Below are positions 44,054-54,361 of a stretch of DNA of 64,000 nt, piece after piece. The notes beneath the pieces are model-generated. The model did no database searches and was not told the origin of the DNA. It worked only from the letters and a program-made list of their open reading frames with translations. Where the stretch lies: positions 73,114-137,113 of the forward strand of contig JAQUPD010000001.1 in NCBI GenBank assembly GCA_028716785.1, given 5' to 3'. The DNA is from Fidelibacterota bacterium (GTDB lineage Bacteria > Fidelibacterota > Fidelibacteria > Fidelibacterales > Fidelibacteraceae). Within the stretch, counting starts at the first letter, position 1, and the number at the start of each line of letters is the position of its first letter. The translations under genes and the position numbers were made by a program.

Positions 44054-44195
44054 TTTTCGCCTCCTTGATCTTCAATCTTTATATATTGAGTTATAATACT
44101 ACCATGAATTTACTAACCTTACAATAATTATTTTTATCGATAAATTGCTTTCATCACTTGTTGACGGTAATTTTAACCACTTTTGGAGATAAGAT

Positions 44196-45080
44196 ATGCT
44201 GATACTGGAAAACGTCACAAAATCCTTTGATAAAATAAAAGCGGTCCAAAATATTTCTTTCAACGTTCATCGTGGCTCCATTTATGGCCTCTTGGGTCCT
44301 AATGGTGCCGGAAAAACAACCATAATACGAATGATTATGAATGTCATCCAACCTGATTCTGGTAAAATTATCATCGAGAATACTGCTTTCCGTAAAGTAA
44401 GGGTGCGTAATTTAGGCTATTTACCTGAAGATCGAGGGCTCTATCAAAAACGAAAGGTTCGTGAAGTAATCCATTTTTTTGGGCAGTTAAAGGGACTCTC
44501 TCTAAAAGAAGCGGCAGACCATTGTAATTACTGGCTTAATCGTTTTGAGATGGCTGATCAAGGAGAACGAAAAATCGGAGAATTATCCAAAGGGAATCAA
44601 CAGAAAATTCAATTTATTGTGGCTTCAATAACCTTTCCAGATCTTCTAATTCTTGATGAGCCTTTTACGGGATTAGATCCAGTAAACCAACTTATTTTGA
44701 AGGATATTATTAAGGAATTTCGTGACAAAGGAAAAACGGTCATCCTCAGTACACACCAAATGGAACAAGTTGAAAAATTGTGTGATCATCTCTGCTTAAT
44801 TAATAAAGGAAACGTTGTTTTAGAAGGGGCTTTAGAAAAAATAAAAGAAATGTATGGTGATGAGCAGCTTGAAATTCGATTTCGCAATGTCCCCCATAAC
44901 ATTCCTCAAGAATTGTTTATATCCTATCGATGGAATAACAAAACTCTTTATGGATATTTGCAACCAACTGTCCCCTTTAAAAAGGCTGTTTGTTATTTCA
45001 CTGAAAACTTTGAAATAGAGGGTATATCCCACTATTCGCCGTCGTTGGAAGATATTTTTATTAAATTGGTTGAGGCATAG
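44196..45080 (+). CDS. ABC transporter ATP-binding protein (NatA-like)
   Basis: GLLGPNGAGKTTIIRMIMN Walker A; LSKGNQQKIQFI signature; LLILDEPFTGLD Walker B. Confidence 0.92.
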   Translation: MLILENVTKSFDKIKAVQNISFNVHRGSIYGLLGPNGAGKTTIIRMIMNVIQPDSGKIIIENTAFRKVRVRNLGYLPEDRGLYQKRKVREVIHFFGQLKGLSLKEAADHCNYWLNRFEMADQGERKIGELSKGNQQKIQFIVASITFPDLLILDEPFTGLDPVNQLILKDIIKEFRDKGKTVILSTHQMEQVEKLCDHLCLINKGNVVLEGALEKIKEMYGDEQLEIRFRNVPHNIPQELFISYRWNNKTLYGYLQPTVPFKKAVCYFTENFEIEGISHYSPSLEDIFIKLVEA

Positions 45081-45081
45081 A

Positions 45082-46341
45082 ATGGGGAAAAATACGTGGA
45101 TAATTCTTCAGTGGGAATATCTTCACAGAATTCGGTCTAAGACGTTTTTGCTTTCTATTCTTTTGCCTTTTATTATTTTTGCTCTAGCTCTGGGTCCTCA
45201 ATTGCTAGCTACTAAAAGCGAAACAGAACCTGAATATTTAGTTCTTATCTGCAACAATAAAGCCTTAGCAGATACTATTGAGAGCACCTTTACCCGCAAC
45301 TATCGTCTTGAAAATAATAGACCGCGATATCTTTTTTCACACCACAATTCTCAACTTTTTGAAGAAACCGATACCCTAATTTACCAAATTATTCACCAAC
45401 AAATCGCTGATGCTGTGCTAAAAGTAACCCTTACCAATTTCGATTCTGTCCAAGCAGAAATTTACTATGAAACCCTAGGCCTCGATCAAATTAATCGCAT
45501 TCATAATGGACTTCAGGATGCCGTGGAATCCTATCGAATGGAAAAATTAAGGCTGAACAAAAATCTCCTTGAGTATATCCGAATGCCTGTTTCTCTCGAA
45601 GAATTTCAATTGACTCAAGAGGGCATATATTCAGGGAATCAACTTCTTCTTCGATATATCACTCCCTTTGTTTTTATGTTTGTCCTTATTTTGGGCATTA
45701 TCACTACATCCCAAAGTATTATTTCAAGCATTATTGAAGAGCGAACTCATAGAATCGTAGAGATTCTTTTATCTACCGTTAAACCTGCTGAAATTATGGC
45801 AGGAAAAATTCTAGGTATGGGCTTTTTGGGGTTGACTCAAATTTTTATTTACTTCGTTATCCTTTTTTTTCTTGGAAATCATTTTTTCCCCGATGACTTT
45901 GCAGCTGAAATCGTAAAGACAAATTATCTGATGTGGTATTTTATCTTTTTTATTTTAGGATATCTTATGTTTAGTACACTTTATGTAGCCTTAGGTGCGT
46001 TATTTGATAATGAACGAGATGCCCAGCAACTGGGGGGTGTTTTATCCCTCATTGCTTTGATTCCCATTTATTTTATCTCCTTTATGATGGAACACCCAGA
46101 AAGTAATCTAACAACTATTTTATCCTATATACCTTTAATTACGCCCTTTTTAATGATTCTTCATATTGGTATTATGTCCCCCTCTTTTGGACACATTTTA
46201 GGAATGGCACTTTATCTTCTTGTCTGGATTGTTCTCTTAATAAAAGTGTCATCGCGAATCTTCCGCTTATCCATTTTAATGTATGGGAAACGCCCAACTT
46301 TTCAGGAAATTCTTCACTGGAATCGGAATATCTCTCCGTAA
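45082..46341 (+). CDS. ABC transporter permease (NatB-like)
   Basis: SIIEERTHRIVEILLSTVKPAEIMAGKILGMGFLGLTQ; ATG at 45082 preferred over the TTG at 45070. Confidence 0.88.
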   Translation: MGKNTWIILQWEYLHRIRSKTFLLSILLPFIIFALALGPQLLATKSETEPEYLVLICNNKALADTIESTFTRNYRLENNRPRYLFSHHNSQLFEETDTLIYQIIHQQIADAVLKVTLTNFDSVQAEIYYETLGLDQINRIHNGLQDAVESYRMEKLRLNKNLLEYIRMPVSLEEFQLTQEGIYSGNQLLLRYITPFVFMFVLILGIITTSQSIISSIIEERTHRIVEILLSTVKPAEIMAGKILGMGFLGLTQIFIYFVILFFLGNHFFPDDFAAEIVKTNYLMWYFIFFILGYLMFSTLYVALGALFDNERDAQQLGGVLSLIALIPIYFISFMMEHPESNLTTILSYIPLITPFLMILHIGIMSPSFGHILGMALYLLVWIVLLIKVSSRIFRLSILMYGKRPTFQEILHWNRNISP

Positions 46342-46422
46342 CGAAACAAAACAGGTGCGAACTAAATTATGAAATAGTATCTTAATCACTTAGAAAACAA
46401 ATAAAATTAGGAGCAGAACAAA

Positions 46423-46749
46423 ATGGCCAAAAACATCATTGAGGTAAACGATGAGACTTTTGAAAAAGAGGTTTTAAAGAGTGACATTCCCGTTGTTGTT
46501 GACTTTTGGGCAGAGTGGTGCATGCCCTGCCGAATGATTGCACCATCTCTGGAAGAAATCGCAAAAGAAATGTCTGGAAAAGTTTTAATTGCTAAACTCA
46601 ATGTTGATAAATCTCCCTTAATTGCCCAAAAATATGGTATCCGCTCAATTCCTACCCTTCTTATTTTTAAAAATGGCACAGTTGCAGAAACAATTGTTGG
46701 TGCTGTTCCTAAAAATGTTATTCGACAGAAGATACAAACAGTACTTTAA
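46423..46749 (+). CDS. trxA: thioredoxin
   Basis: VVVDFWAEWCMPCRMIAPSLEEIA; RSIPTLLIFKNG. Confidence 0.95.
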   Translation: MAKNIIEVNDETFEKEVLKSDIPVVVDFWAEWCMPCRMIAPSLEEIAKEMSGKVLIAKLNVDKSPLIAQKYGIRSIPTLLIFKNGTVAETIVGAVPKNVIRQKIQTVL

Positions 46750-46757
46750 GGCCTTTA

Positions 46758-48602
46758 ATGAGATTGCTTCTTTTTAGGTATGTTTTTTTGATTCTTCTCA
46801 TTTCAGCAGAATCGCTTTTTTCATTAACACTTTCAAAGGTAGAGCCACCAAACTGGTGGCAGGACATGGAGACTGATACGGTTTCTTTACTTTTTTATGG
46901 CGATGATTTTACAGGATATTCTGCTCGTTCAACAGGCAATGTTGTTGAAATTCTTGAAGGATATCCCTATCCAAATTCTTCCTATTATCATCTTTCCGTG
47001 AAAATTTTAAAAAGTGGCAAAGAAACAATAACCTTCTTTAACAAAAATTCCCGAAAACATAAACCCGTTTCTGTGGAATTCCCTGTATATGAACGAAGTG
47101 GAAAGAAACCTCTTCCTATTGATCAATGTGATGTCATTTATTTACTCATTCCTGATCGTTTTTCAGATGGCAATGCTGACCGCAATTTTATCCCTAATCA
47201 CAACGATCCTATCCGTCCCAACCACCCCTGGGGCCGGCGTGGCGGCGATCTTGAAGGAGTTATAAATCATGTTAATTATCTCAATGAACTCGGAATTACT
47301 GTCCTTTGGATGACACCTGTCTTTGAAAATAACTACCTTAATTGTTACCATGGCTATACTCCTACAGACCTCTATGAAATTGATCCCCATTTAGGTGATT
47401 TTGATGACTACCAGCACCTTGTGACCTTGTGTCAGGAACATGGCATTAAAGTTATTATGGATCATATTGTCAATCATATCGCCCCATCACATCCCTTAGC
47501 TGTGAATCCTCCCTCTCCTGAATGGATAAATTATTCTACTAATGATTTTGTCCCGTGTAATTACCGAATTTTCGATATTATCAATGCATGGGGCCTTGAT
47601 TCCCTTCGCCAAATTGTCCAGTCTGGCTGGTTCGCTGGCTACTTAGCCGATATGAATTTGCAACATAAACCTGTGGTAGACTATTGGATTATGCATGCCA
47701 TTTGGTGGATTGAAAAATTTGGGTTGGATGGTATCCGTCAAGACACATGGCCCTATTCTGATACAGACGGAACCCGAAAATGGGTCCAAGAAGTCCGGAG
47801 AGAATATCCAACAATTTTTATCCTCGGTGAAACCATGGTTTTTGATAAAACACCTCTCTCTTACTTTTTTAGCAGCCGAGAGGATTTACAAAACGGACTT
47901 AGTTCTGTTACAGATTTTGCCCATTCTAACCAGATTTTTCAAATAACCAAAGGACAAATTTCTCTTAAAACATTTTACGAACAGCTCTCTATGGATTTTA
48001 TATATCGCGAACCTGAAATGATGACCGTATTTATGGATAATCACGATATGAGACGTTTTTTTACGGATGTTGAAGAAGATATTCATACATATTTAAATGC
48101 CTTTATCCTTCTTTACGGTCTTCGGGGCATTCCCCAACTCTATTATGGAGACGAACTAGGTATGTCAGGAGGACATGATCCAGAAAACCGAAAAGAATTT
48201 CCTGGGGGATTCCCAGACAATCCTCGTTCAGCGTTTCGTCCAGAAGAACGAACAGAAACAGAAAGCCTTCTCATTACTCAATTTCAACGTTTGAATCAAC
48301 ATCGACAAGAATATCCAATCCTTTATAAGGCTCCCTTAAAACACCATTTAATCAATGATTCCCTTTATACTGCATGGCATCAGGATGATAAAAATTTGCT
48401 TTTTCTGAGCTATAATACGGCAAAAACAACATTATCTGTCCAATTAAAAACCTTACTTCCTAACCTTGCTATCGATAAAAATGAACGGATTGCTCCGTTA
48501 TATTCTTCTGAACCAATATTTTTTGATTCCACAAAAGCCATATTGTTTATTCCTCCCCATACAGCCCTTATGTGGCATTTCTCTTTCAAGAAAGACAAAT
48601 AG
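46758..48602 (+). CDS. exported GH13 alpha-amylase family glycosidase
   Basis: GGDLEGVINHVNYLNELGITVLWMTPVFEN; VIMDHIVNH; DGIRQDTWPY; ILGETM; FMDNHDM. Confidence 0.92.
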   Translation: MRLLLFRYVFLILLISAESLFSLTLSKVEPPNWWQDMETDTVSLLFYGDDFTGYSARSTGNVVEILEGYPYPNSSYYHLSVKILKSGKETITFFNKNSRKHKPVSVEFPVYERSGKKPLPIDQCDVIYLLIPDRFSDGNADRNFIPNHNDPIRPNHPWGRRGGDLEGVINHVNYLNELGITVLWMTPVFENNYLNCYHGYTPTDLYEIDPHLGDFDDYQHLVTLCQEHGIKVIMDHIVNHIAPSHPLAVNPPSPEWINYSTNDFVPCNYRIFDIINAWGLDSLRQIVQSGWFAGYLADMNLQHKPVVDYWIMHAIWWIEKFGLDGIRQDTWPYSDTDGTRKWVQEVRREYPTIFILGETMVFDKTPLSYFFSSREDLQNGLSSVTDFAHSNQIFQITKGQISLKTFYEQLSMDFIYREPEMMTVFMDNHDMRRFFTDVEEDIHTYLNAFILLYGLRGIPQLYYGDELGMSGGHDPENRKEFPGGFPDNPRSAFRPEERTETESLLITQFQRLNQHRQEYPILYKAPLKHHLINDSLYTAWHQDDKNLLFLSYNTAKTTLSVQLKTLLPNLAIDKNERIAPLYSSEPIFFDSTKAILFIPPHTALMWHFSFKKDK

Positions 48603-48660
48603 TGATTTTCACTTTTTCTCTCACTATTTTATCTGTTAGTAAAAAGGATTATTGGAGATT

Positions 48661-49695
48661 AAGATGAAACGACTGATTCTTATTGGCTTAACAATAATAT
48701 CCATTGTTGGATGTGAACCGTATAAAAAATTAGCTGTAGGTGATGATTGCCCTGTTTACACTTTCGTAGATGACTCTCTCTGGGCAAAAATTGAAGAAGA
48801 CATTCGAAAACCCGTGGAAAAAGTAATCCGCACACCCCAGCCCGAGAAGATTTTTTATTTTGTACCTGTCCCTCTTTCAGATCTTAAAGATTATCAATTT
48901 TCTAAAAATCTCATATTTATTACAACCTTAGATCGAACAGACAATACTTCGCAATATATCCAAAACATGTTGCCTGATTCTGCACTTCGCATGATTGAAC
49001 GAGGAGAACGATATCTTTTCCCCATTAAAGAAAAATTGGCAAGACGACAAATTTTTATTATTCTAGCGGCTCCCAATGATGAATCCCTTCTTACATATAT
49101 TCAAAATGAAGGCAATACTATTTATGAGGCTTTAAATGAGGCTTTCATTGAACGTCAATTTGAACAAATGTACTATAAAGTAGAAGGAGTTGAGATTACA
49201 AAATATTTATTTGAAACGTATGGTTTTTCTTTCCGAGTTCCCCATACATATGAAATTCTGGAAGAAAATCCCGAAGAAAGAGTTATCCAACTAGGTCGGC
49301 CAAGCCCCTATCGATGGGTCACAATTTATTGGCAAAAAGGGGGATTTACATCTTTGCTCGATGAAAAATGGGCTATAAAAATGCGATATTGGTTAAGCAC
49401 AAATTATTTAGATGGTACCTATGTTGAAGATCGCTTTCTGACGTACCGTATAGTTTATTGGGGAAGCAGACCTGTTTATAATATACGGGGGTTATGGGGG
49501 CATCCAGAGAAAGCAATGGGTGGCCCTTTTTCAAGTTTTTATTTTTATGATGGTGTAACCGACAGAATTTATTTCATTGATCTTTGTGTTTGGGCACCAG
49601 ACCAAAATAAAAATGTCTACCTTCGACAAATGGAACTTATGGTTAGTACCTTTTTTACGAGTGAAAGCGTTTTGGAAGAATATTTGAAAAAATAA
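48661..49695 (+). CDS. DUF4837-like lipoprotein
   Basis: Lipobox SIVGCEPYKK; start at ATG 48664 region (MKRLILIGLTIISIVGC) more likely than the upstream Met at 48652. Confidence 0.55.
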   Translation, partial: KMKRLILIGLTIISIVGCEPYKKLAVGDDCPVYTFVDDSLWAKIEEDIRKPVEKVIRTPQPEKIFYFVPVPLSDLKDYQFSKNLIFITTLDRTDNTSQYIQNMLPDSALRMIERGERYLFPIKEKLARRQIFIILAAPNDESLLTYIQNEGNTIYEALNEAFIERQFEQMYYKVEGVEITKYLFETYGFSFRVPHTYEILEENPEERVIQLGRPSPYRWVTIYWQKGGFTSLLDEKWAIKMRYWLSTNYLDGTYVEDRFLTYRIVYWGSRPVYNIRGLWGHPEKAMGGPFSSFYFYDGVTDRIYFIDLCVWAPDQNKNVYLRQMELMVSTFFTSESVLEEYLKK

Positions 49696-49908
49696 AGTAC
49701 CAAGTATTTTACACCATTATTAATCACACTCATTTATTTGATAAAACACCTATAACAAACGATACATTTTTGTCTATCAGTGTTTATGGACCATGTGAAT
49801 CGCAAAAACAATTATCTTTCGCTCTTCTTTAAGTATACACGCTACTTTTAAGATAAAACAATATTTTATTTTAGGGTAATTATTCTTCTTCTTAGCAAGA
49901 GATGATTA

Positions 49909-51138
49909 TTATTCGTATCGAAGGGCTTCGATGGGATCCAAGCGAGCTGCTTTAACTGCAGGATAGGTGCCAAAGATAACCCCAATTACAGAACAAACAA
50001 CCACGCCAATAATAGCCCATTGAATAGGAAAAACACCGCTGACTTTCATGGAAAGTGCAACCAAATTTCCTGCCAGAACTCCCAATATAATTCCAATCAA
50101 AGCCCCTATTTCTGTAAGCACCAACGCTTCCAGGAGAAATTGATTACGGATATCCCGTTTTCTTGCACCAATACTTTTACGGATTCCAATTTCTCGTGTT
50201 CTTTCTGTAACGCTTACAAGCATGATATTCATAATGCCAATGCCTGCCGCCAACAGAGCAATAGAACTAATCAATAAAGCTGCAACTTTTATAGCTCCTG
50301 TAATCTGATTAAATGTATCAATAAGAGAAGTATTTGAAACAACTTCAAAATCATTTTCTTCTGTAAGGGGGACTTCTCGTACAAGACGGAGATGAAAAAT
50401 AATTTCCTCTTTCACATCTTCAAAGTGTTCCATATCTATCACTGAAATTGAGTAGCCTAAAGATGTCCAGCGGTTTGCAAACATTTTAAGATGAGTTGTT
50501 AAGGGAAGAATCACCAAATTATCTTCAGATTGACCAAAAATAGACCCTTTCCGTTCCAGAGTTCCTATCACTTGAAATTTTACACCGCGAAGTGTCACTG
50601 TTTGTCCTAAAGGATTGTACTGAGGCATAAGAACGTCAATCACATCCTGACCTAGGATAATAACATTGCGCATTTGTTCCATATCGGTTCGACTGATCAT
50701 TCTGCCACTTTCGAGAAAATATCCTGAAGAAAATTCCCATTCAGGTGTAACACCTTGTATAATAACACTATTTTTTGTTTGTTTATCTTTAAACTTTATT
50801 GGATCCCCATTATGCCAATTTTCAGCGGATATCATTGCTGGCCCCGAATAACGCTCTTTCAATTTTAAATAGTCATCATAGGTTAAATTTTTCCGATTTC
50901 GATATTTCCAATGAGCACTTCCTCCTACTTGAATGGCTGGATACTTCTGAATGTAAAATGTATTGGTTCCAAGGATATTTAAATTTGATTCTACAGATTT
51001 TTGTAAAACATTGATAGCCGTCATCACGCTGATAATCGAAAAAACACCGATAATCACCCCAAGAAGTGTCAAAAAAGACCGAAGTTTATTTTGTCGAATT
51101 GAATTAATCGAAGAGATGAAAACTTCATGGAGATTCAT
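49909..51138 (-). CDS. MacB/FtsX-like ABC permease
   Basis: LRSFLTLLGVIIGVFSIISVMTA; GIGIMNIMLVSVTERTREIGIRKSIGARKRDI; C-term LDPIEALRYE. Confidence 0.93.
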   Translation of the reverse strand: MNLHEVFISSINSIRQNKLRSFLTLLGVIIGVFSIISVMTAINVLQKSVESNLNILGTNTFYIQKYPAIQVGGSAHWKYRNRKNLTYDDYLKLKERYSGPAMISAENWHNGDPIKFKDKQTKNSVIIQGVTPEWEFSSGYFLESGRMISRTDMEQMRNVIILGQDVIDVLMPQYNPLGQTVTLRGVKFQVIGTLERKGSIFGQSEDNLVILPLTTHLKMFANRWTSLGYSISVIDMEHFEDVKEEIIFHLRLVREVPLTEENDFEVVSNTSLIDTFNQITGAIKVAALLISSIALLAAGIGIMNIMLVSVTERTREIGIRKSIGARKRDIRNQFLLEALVLTEIGALIGIILGVLAGNLVALSMKVSGVFPIQWAIIGVVVCSVIGVIFGTYPAVKAARLDPIEALRYE

Positions 51139-51186
51139 ACAATTCCTTTTTCACTCTTGAGGATAAAGAGAGTGAAAGTTAACACA

Positions 51187-52404
51187 TTATTCATAGCGAA
51201 TTGCCTCTATCGGATTGAGTCTGGCCGCCTGATTCGCAGGAATAATTCCAGAGAGAACACCTGTAAGAATCGAGACCAACAGGGATATTACAACAAGTCC
51301 GAAAGATAAATTTGCAACAAAAAATCGTTGAACAACTCCCACAAGACCAACGGTCAGCAAAATACCGATAATACCTCCTATGAGCGATATAATCACGGCT
51401 TCACTAAGAAACTGAAAAAGAATAATGCTTTTTTTAGCTCCCAAGGCCTTTCGAATGCCAATTTCTTTGGTCCGCTCTCTCACGCTTACAAACATAATAT
51501 TCATAATACCAATCCCACCAACAATGAGGGAGAGAGCCGTTATACCAAGTCCGACAGCACGAATGGCAAAGCGAATATTAGCAAACTGTTGGCGGAAGGC
51601 TTCTTGTTGATTAATAGCAAAATCATTTTCATCCCTAGGTTTCAATTTTCGTAGTCCCCGCATAATAAATGTGAGCTCTTCTTTTGCTTGTTCAACGGGT
51701 ATGCCATCTTTTGGTTTTACACTAATTGATATCCCCCGACGTCGCCCATAAAGCATTTGAAAGGCTTTTAGAGGAACTATCACAATATTATCCATACTCA
51801 TTAGGCCTAAAAACTTACCCTGTTGAGCAATGACGCCAATAACTCTGAATTTATTTCCCCGAATGGTAATTTCTTTTCCCAGAGGATCCTCATTGGGAAA
51901 AAGTGCTGTTTTAATATCATATCCAATGACAATGACACGACTGCCATACCGGCTTTCCGGTTCAGAAAAAAATCTTCCAGATTCCAATTTGAGGGCACTG
52001 ATATAAGCTTCCTGCCAGGTAGTTCCGTTAATCTCAACACCTTCAACAGTATTTTTTTTATATTTCACTTCATCCGATCGGCTTGAAGAAGGTGTTGCAA
52101 AAGCAATTGATGAAGCTCTTTCCAGAATTTGTTCGGCATATTCCTCCTTAATTTCAGGACGGTTTCGATATTCCCACCACTCATCGTTAACCATAAACCA
52201 AGGATATTTTTGAACATAAAGGACATCTTGTCCCATTCCCTCAATGCTACTTTCAAAAACTTGATCAATTCCAGAAATGGCAGTTCCCATAAGAGAAACA
52301 GATAAAATGCCAATAATGATTCCAAGCATCGTTAAAAAAGCTCTGGTTTTATTTTGAAGAATGGCCTTAATAGCCATTACAACACTTTCAAAAATCACGC
52401 CCAA
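51187..52404 (-). CDS. MacB/FtsX-like ABC permease (paralog)
   Basis: TRAFLTMLGIIIGILSVSLMGTA; GGIGIMNIMFVSVRERTKEIGIRKALGAKK; C-term LNPIEAIRYE. Confidence 0.93.
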   Translation of the reverse strand: MGVIFESVVMAIKAILQNKTRAFLTMLGIIIGILSVSLMGTAISGIDQVFESSIEGMGQDVLYVQKYPWFMVNDEWWEYRNRPEIKEEYAEQILERASSIAFATPSSSRSDEVKYKKNTVEGVEINGTTWQEAYISALKLESGRFFSEPESRYGSRVIVIGYDIKTALFPNEDPLGKEITIRGNKFRVIGVIAQQGKFLGLMSMDNIVIVPLKAFQMLYGRRRGISISVKPKDGIPVEQAKEELTFIMRGLRKLKPRDENDFAINQQEAFRQQFANIRFAIRAVGLGITALSLIVGGIGIMNIMFVSVRERTKEIGIRKALGAKKSIILFQFLSEAVIISLIGGIIGILLTVGLVGVVQRFFVANLSFGLVVISLLVSILTGVLSGIIPANQAARLNPIEAIRYE

Positions 52405-53130
52405 TTAACTATTTCCTTTAGGTGTTGTTTCATCCCGATCAATTTTACCATCCAAAAGATGGACAATGCGATGGGCATGTTGGGCAATTTCTGTTTCATG
52501 GGTAACAAGAATAATGGTATTCCCTTCATCGTGAAGTTTATCCATGAGTTTCATAATTTCGCGTGATGTTACGCTGTCCAGATTTCCCGTAGGTTCATCA
52601 GCAAGAAGAATTGAGGGATTATTAACGAGTGCGCGGGCAATTGCCACGCGTTGCCGCTGTCCACCTGAAAGTTCATTAGGTTGGTGATGCATCCTATCCT
52701 CTAAATTCACTTTGCGAAGTGCTTCTTTTGCCATTTCAATTCGCTCTTTTTTATGAATACCGGCATAAATTAATGGAAGTTCTACATTGTGTAAGGCTGT
52801 AATACGGGGTAAAAGGTTAAATGTTTGAAAGACAAACCCAATTTTTTGGTTTCGAATAAATGCCAGCTCATCTTCAGAAAGTTTACCATTTCCATTTTGG
52901 CCAATATTATCATCATGGACTGTTTTTCCATCCAAAATATAGGTCCCTGAGGTAGGTGTATCTAAGCACCCGATGACATTCATAAGGGTTGATTTTCCTG
53001 AGCCGGAAGGTCCCATAATAGAGACATACTCATTTTTTTCTACCATTAAATCGATACCTCGAAGGGCATGAACCGCTACAGCACCCACTTGATACACCTT
53101 TGTTACATTTGTCAATGCCAATAAAGCCAT
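52405..53130 (-). CDS. ABC transporter ATP-binding protein (MacB/LolD-like)
   Basis: [59 protein letters not shown]. Confidence 0.95.
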   Translation of the reverse strand: MALLALTNVTKVYQVGAVAVHALRGIDLMVEKNEYVSIMGPSGSGKSTLMNVIGCLDTPTSGTYILDGKTVHDDNIGQNGNGKLSEDELAFIRNQKIGFVFQTFNLLPRITALHNVELPLIYAGIHKKERIEMAKEALRKVNLEDRMHHQPNELSGGQRQRVAIARALVNNPSILLADEPTGNLDSVTSREIMKLMDKLHDEGNTIILVTHETEIAQHAHRIVHLLDGKIDRDETTPKGNS

Positions 53131-53160
53131 TCTTAGTTCCTTAAAATTTCGCGTGTCAGT

Positions 53161-54360
53161 TCAAAATGCAGGTTGCACAGTATTTTTGCGGATATACATA
53201 CCTGTTTGTAAATCCCGACTTAGAGCCTTATGATTCCCAATCACGATTTCATCTCCCTCCTCAATCCCCGATGTTATTTGAAAGAGGTCTTGACTGCTAA
53301 GTCCTATGGTAACAGGAACTGCTTTTACCGTATCTTGGTCTACACGAAAAACAACTTCAATCATTTCATCCCCTTTTCGTTTCCCAAGTGAAGGAATTCC
53401 AGAAGAAAGACTATCTTCTTTTTCACCTGTAAAAACCATGTTAGCAGGCCGAACTGTAACACTTTGAATAGGGACAGCAATGGCATTTTCAACTTTATCA
53501 GTCAGAATTTCTACGGTTGCACTCATACCGGGTCGCATCTGATTGGGAATTTCAAGCATTTTTACAAGAACCGTAAAATAGGTTACCGCCGTTTGTGTAC
53601 CTATCCCCGTAGATTGTGCCAAGTTAGCAATATCTGTCACAATTCCTTTAAATGATGTATCAGGAATGGCATCAATTTCAATATCCACAGAATCACCTAA
53701 AAAAACCCGAACAACATCATTTTCATTCACATCCACTTCAACTTCCATCTTGGCAAGGTCTGCCACAACCATGATAATATCCGCTTGAAATTGGGAACCC
53801 AAAGCTATTTCACCAGCTTCCTTTCGTACTTGAATAATCGTTCCATCCAGAGGCGAGACAATGGTCGTTTTTGCTAAATTATCTTCTGCCTGTTTTAAAT
53901 TGGATTCTGCTTGCGCTAAATTACCTTGAACCCTTTCATATTCCGTAAGTGTTTGATCCAAATCGGCCTGACTTAAATTGCCAGATTCAAAAAGAGCTTG
54001 CGCACGTTGTAAATCTTTTTTGGCTTTTTCAAAAGCAGCTTTCGTGGAGGAATAAGTCGCTTCTGCACTCGTTACCGCTGCTTCATACCGGACTTTATCT
54101 AACTCTGCCAAAATTTGACCTTTATGAACTTTTTGCCCATCTTTCACATTCATTTGAACAATTTCACCTGCAACGTTTGCACTGATATCAACTTGCATGA
54201 CAGGTTTAATACGTCCACTTGCTGAGACTTTTTCTTCAACAGTATGACGCTTAACAACAGCTGTTTGTACTTCTATCACTTCTTCTTTATTCATCCTTAG
54301 ATTGAAATACACAATAACTGCAATAACTATGACAACAAGAGGGATAATCCACTTTTTCAT
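53161..54360 (-). CDS. periplasmic adaptor subunit (MacA/HlyD family)
   Basis: VSASGRIKPVMQVDISANVAGEIVQMNVKDGQKVHKGQILAELD...TTIVSPLDGTIIQVRKEAGE. Confidence 0.93.
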   Translation of the reverse strand: MKKWIIPLVVIVIAVIVYFNLRMNKEEVIEVQTAVVKRHTVEEKVSASGRIKPVMQVDISANVAGEIVQMNVKDGQKVHKGQILAELDKVRYEAAVTSAEATYSSTKAAFEKAKKDLQRAQALFESGNLSQADLDQTLTEYERVQGNLAQAESNLKQAEDNLAKTTIVSPLDGTIIQVRKEAGEIALGSQFQADIIMVVADLAKMEVEVDVNENDVVRVFLGDSVDIEIDAIPDTSFKGIVTDIANLAQSTGIGTQTAVTYFTVLVKMLEIPNQMRPGMSATVEILTDKVENAIAVPIQSVTVRPANMVFTGEKEDSLSSGIPSLGKRKGDEMIEVVFRVDQDTVKAVPVTIGLSSQDLFQITSGIEEGDEIVIGNHKALSRDLQTGMYIRKNTVQPAF

Positions 54361-54361
54361 C

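Noticed and set aside
44196-46341. NatAB-like ABC pair considered as a bacteriocin immunity exporter
   Set aside because: Opposite strand and ~13 kb from the peptide gene; sequence is ordinary Na+/drug-type ABC-2, no link visible
46423-46749. Thioredoxin considered as part of the peptide system
   Set aside because: Standard cytoplasmic TrxA (WCMPC) far from the locus
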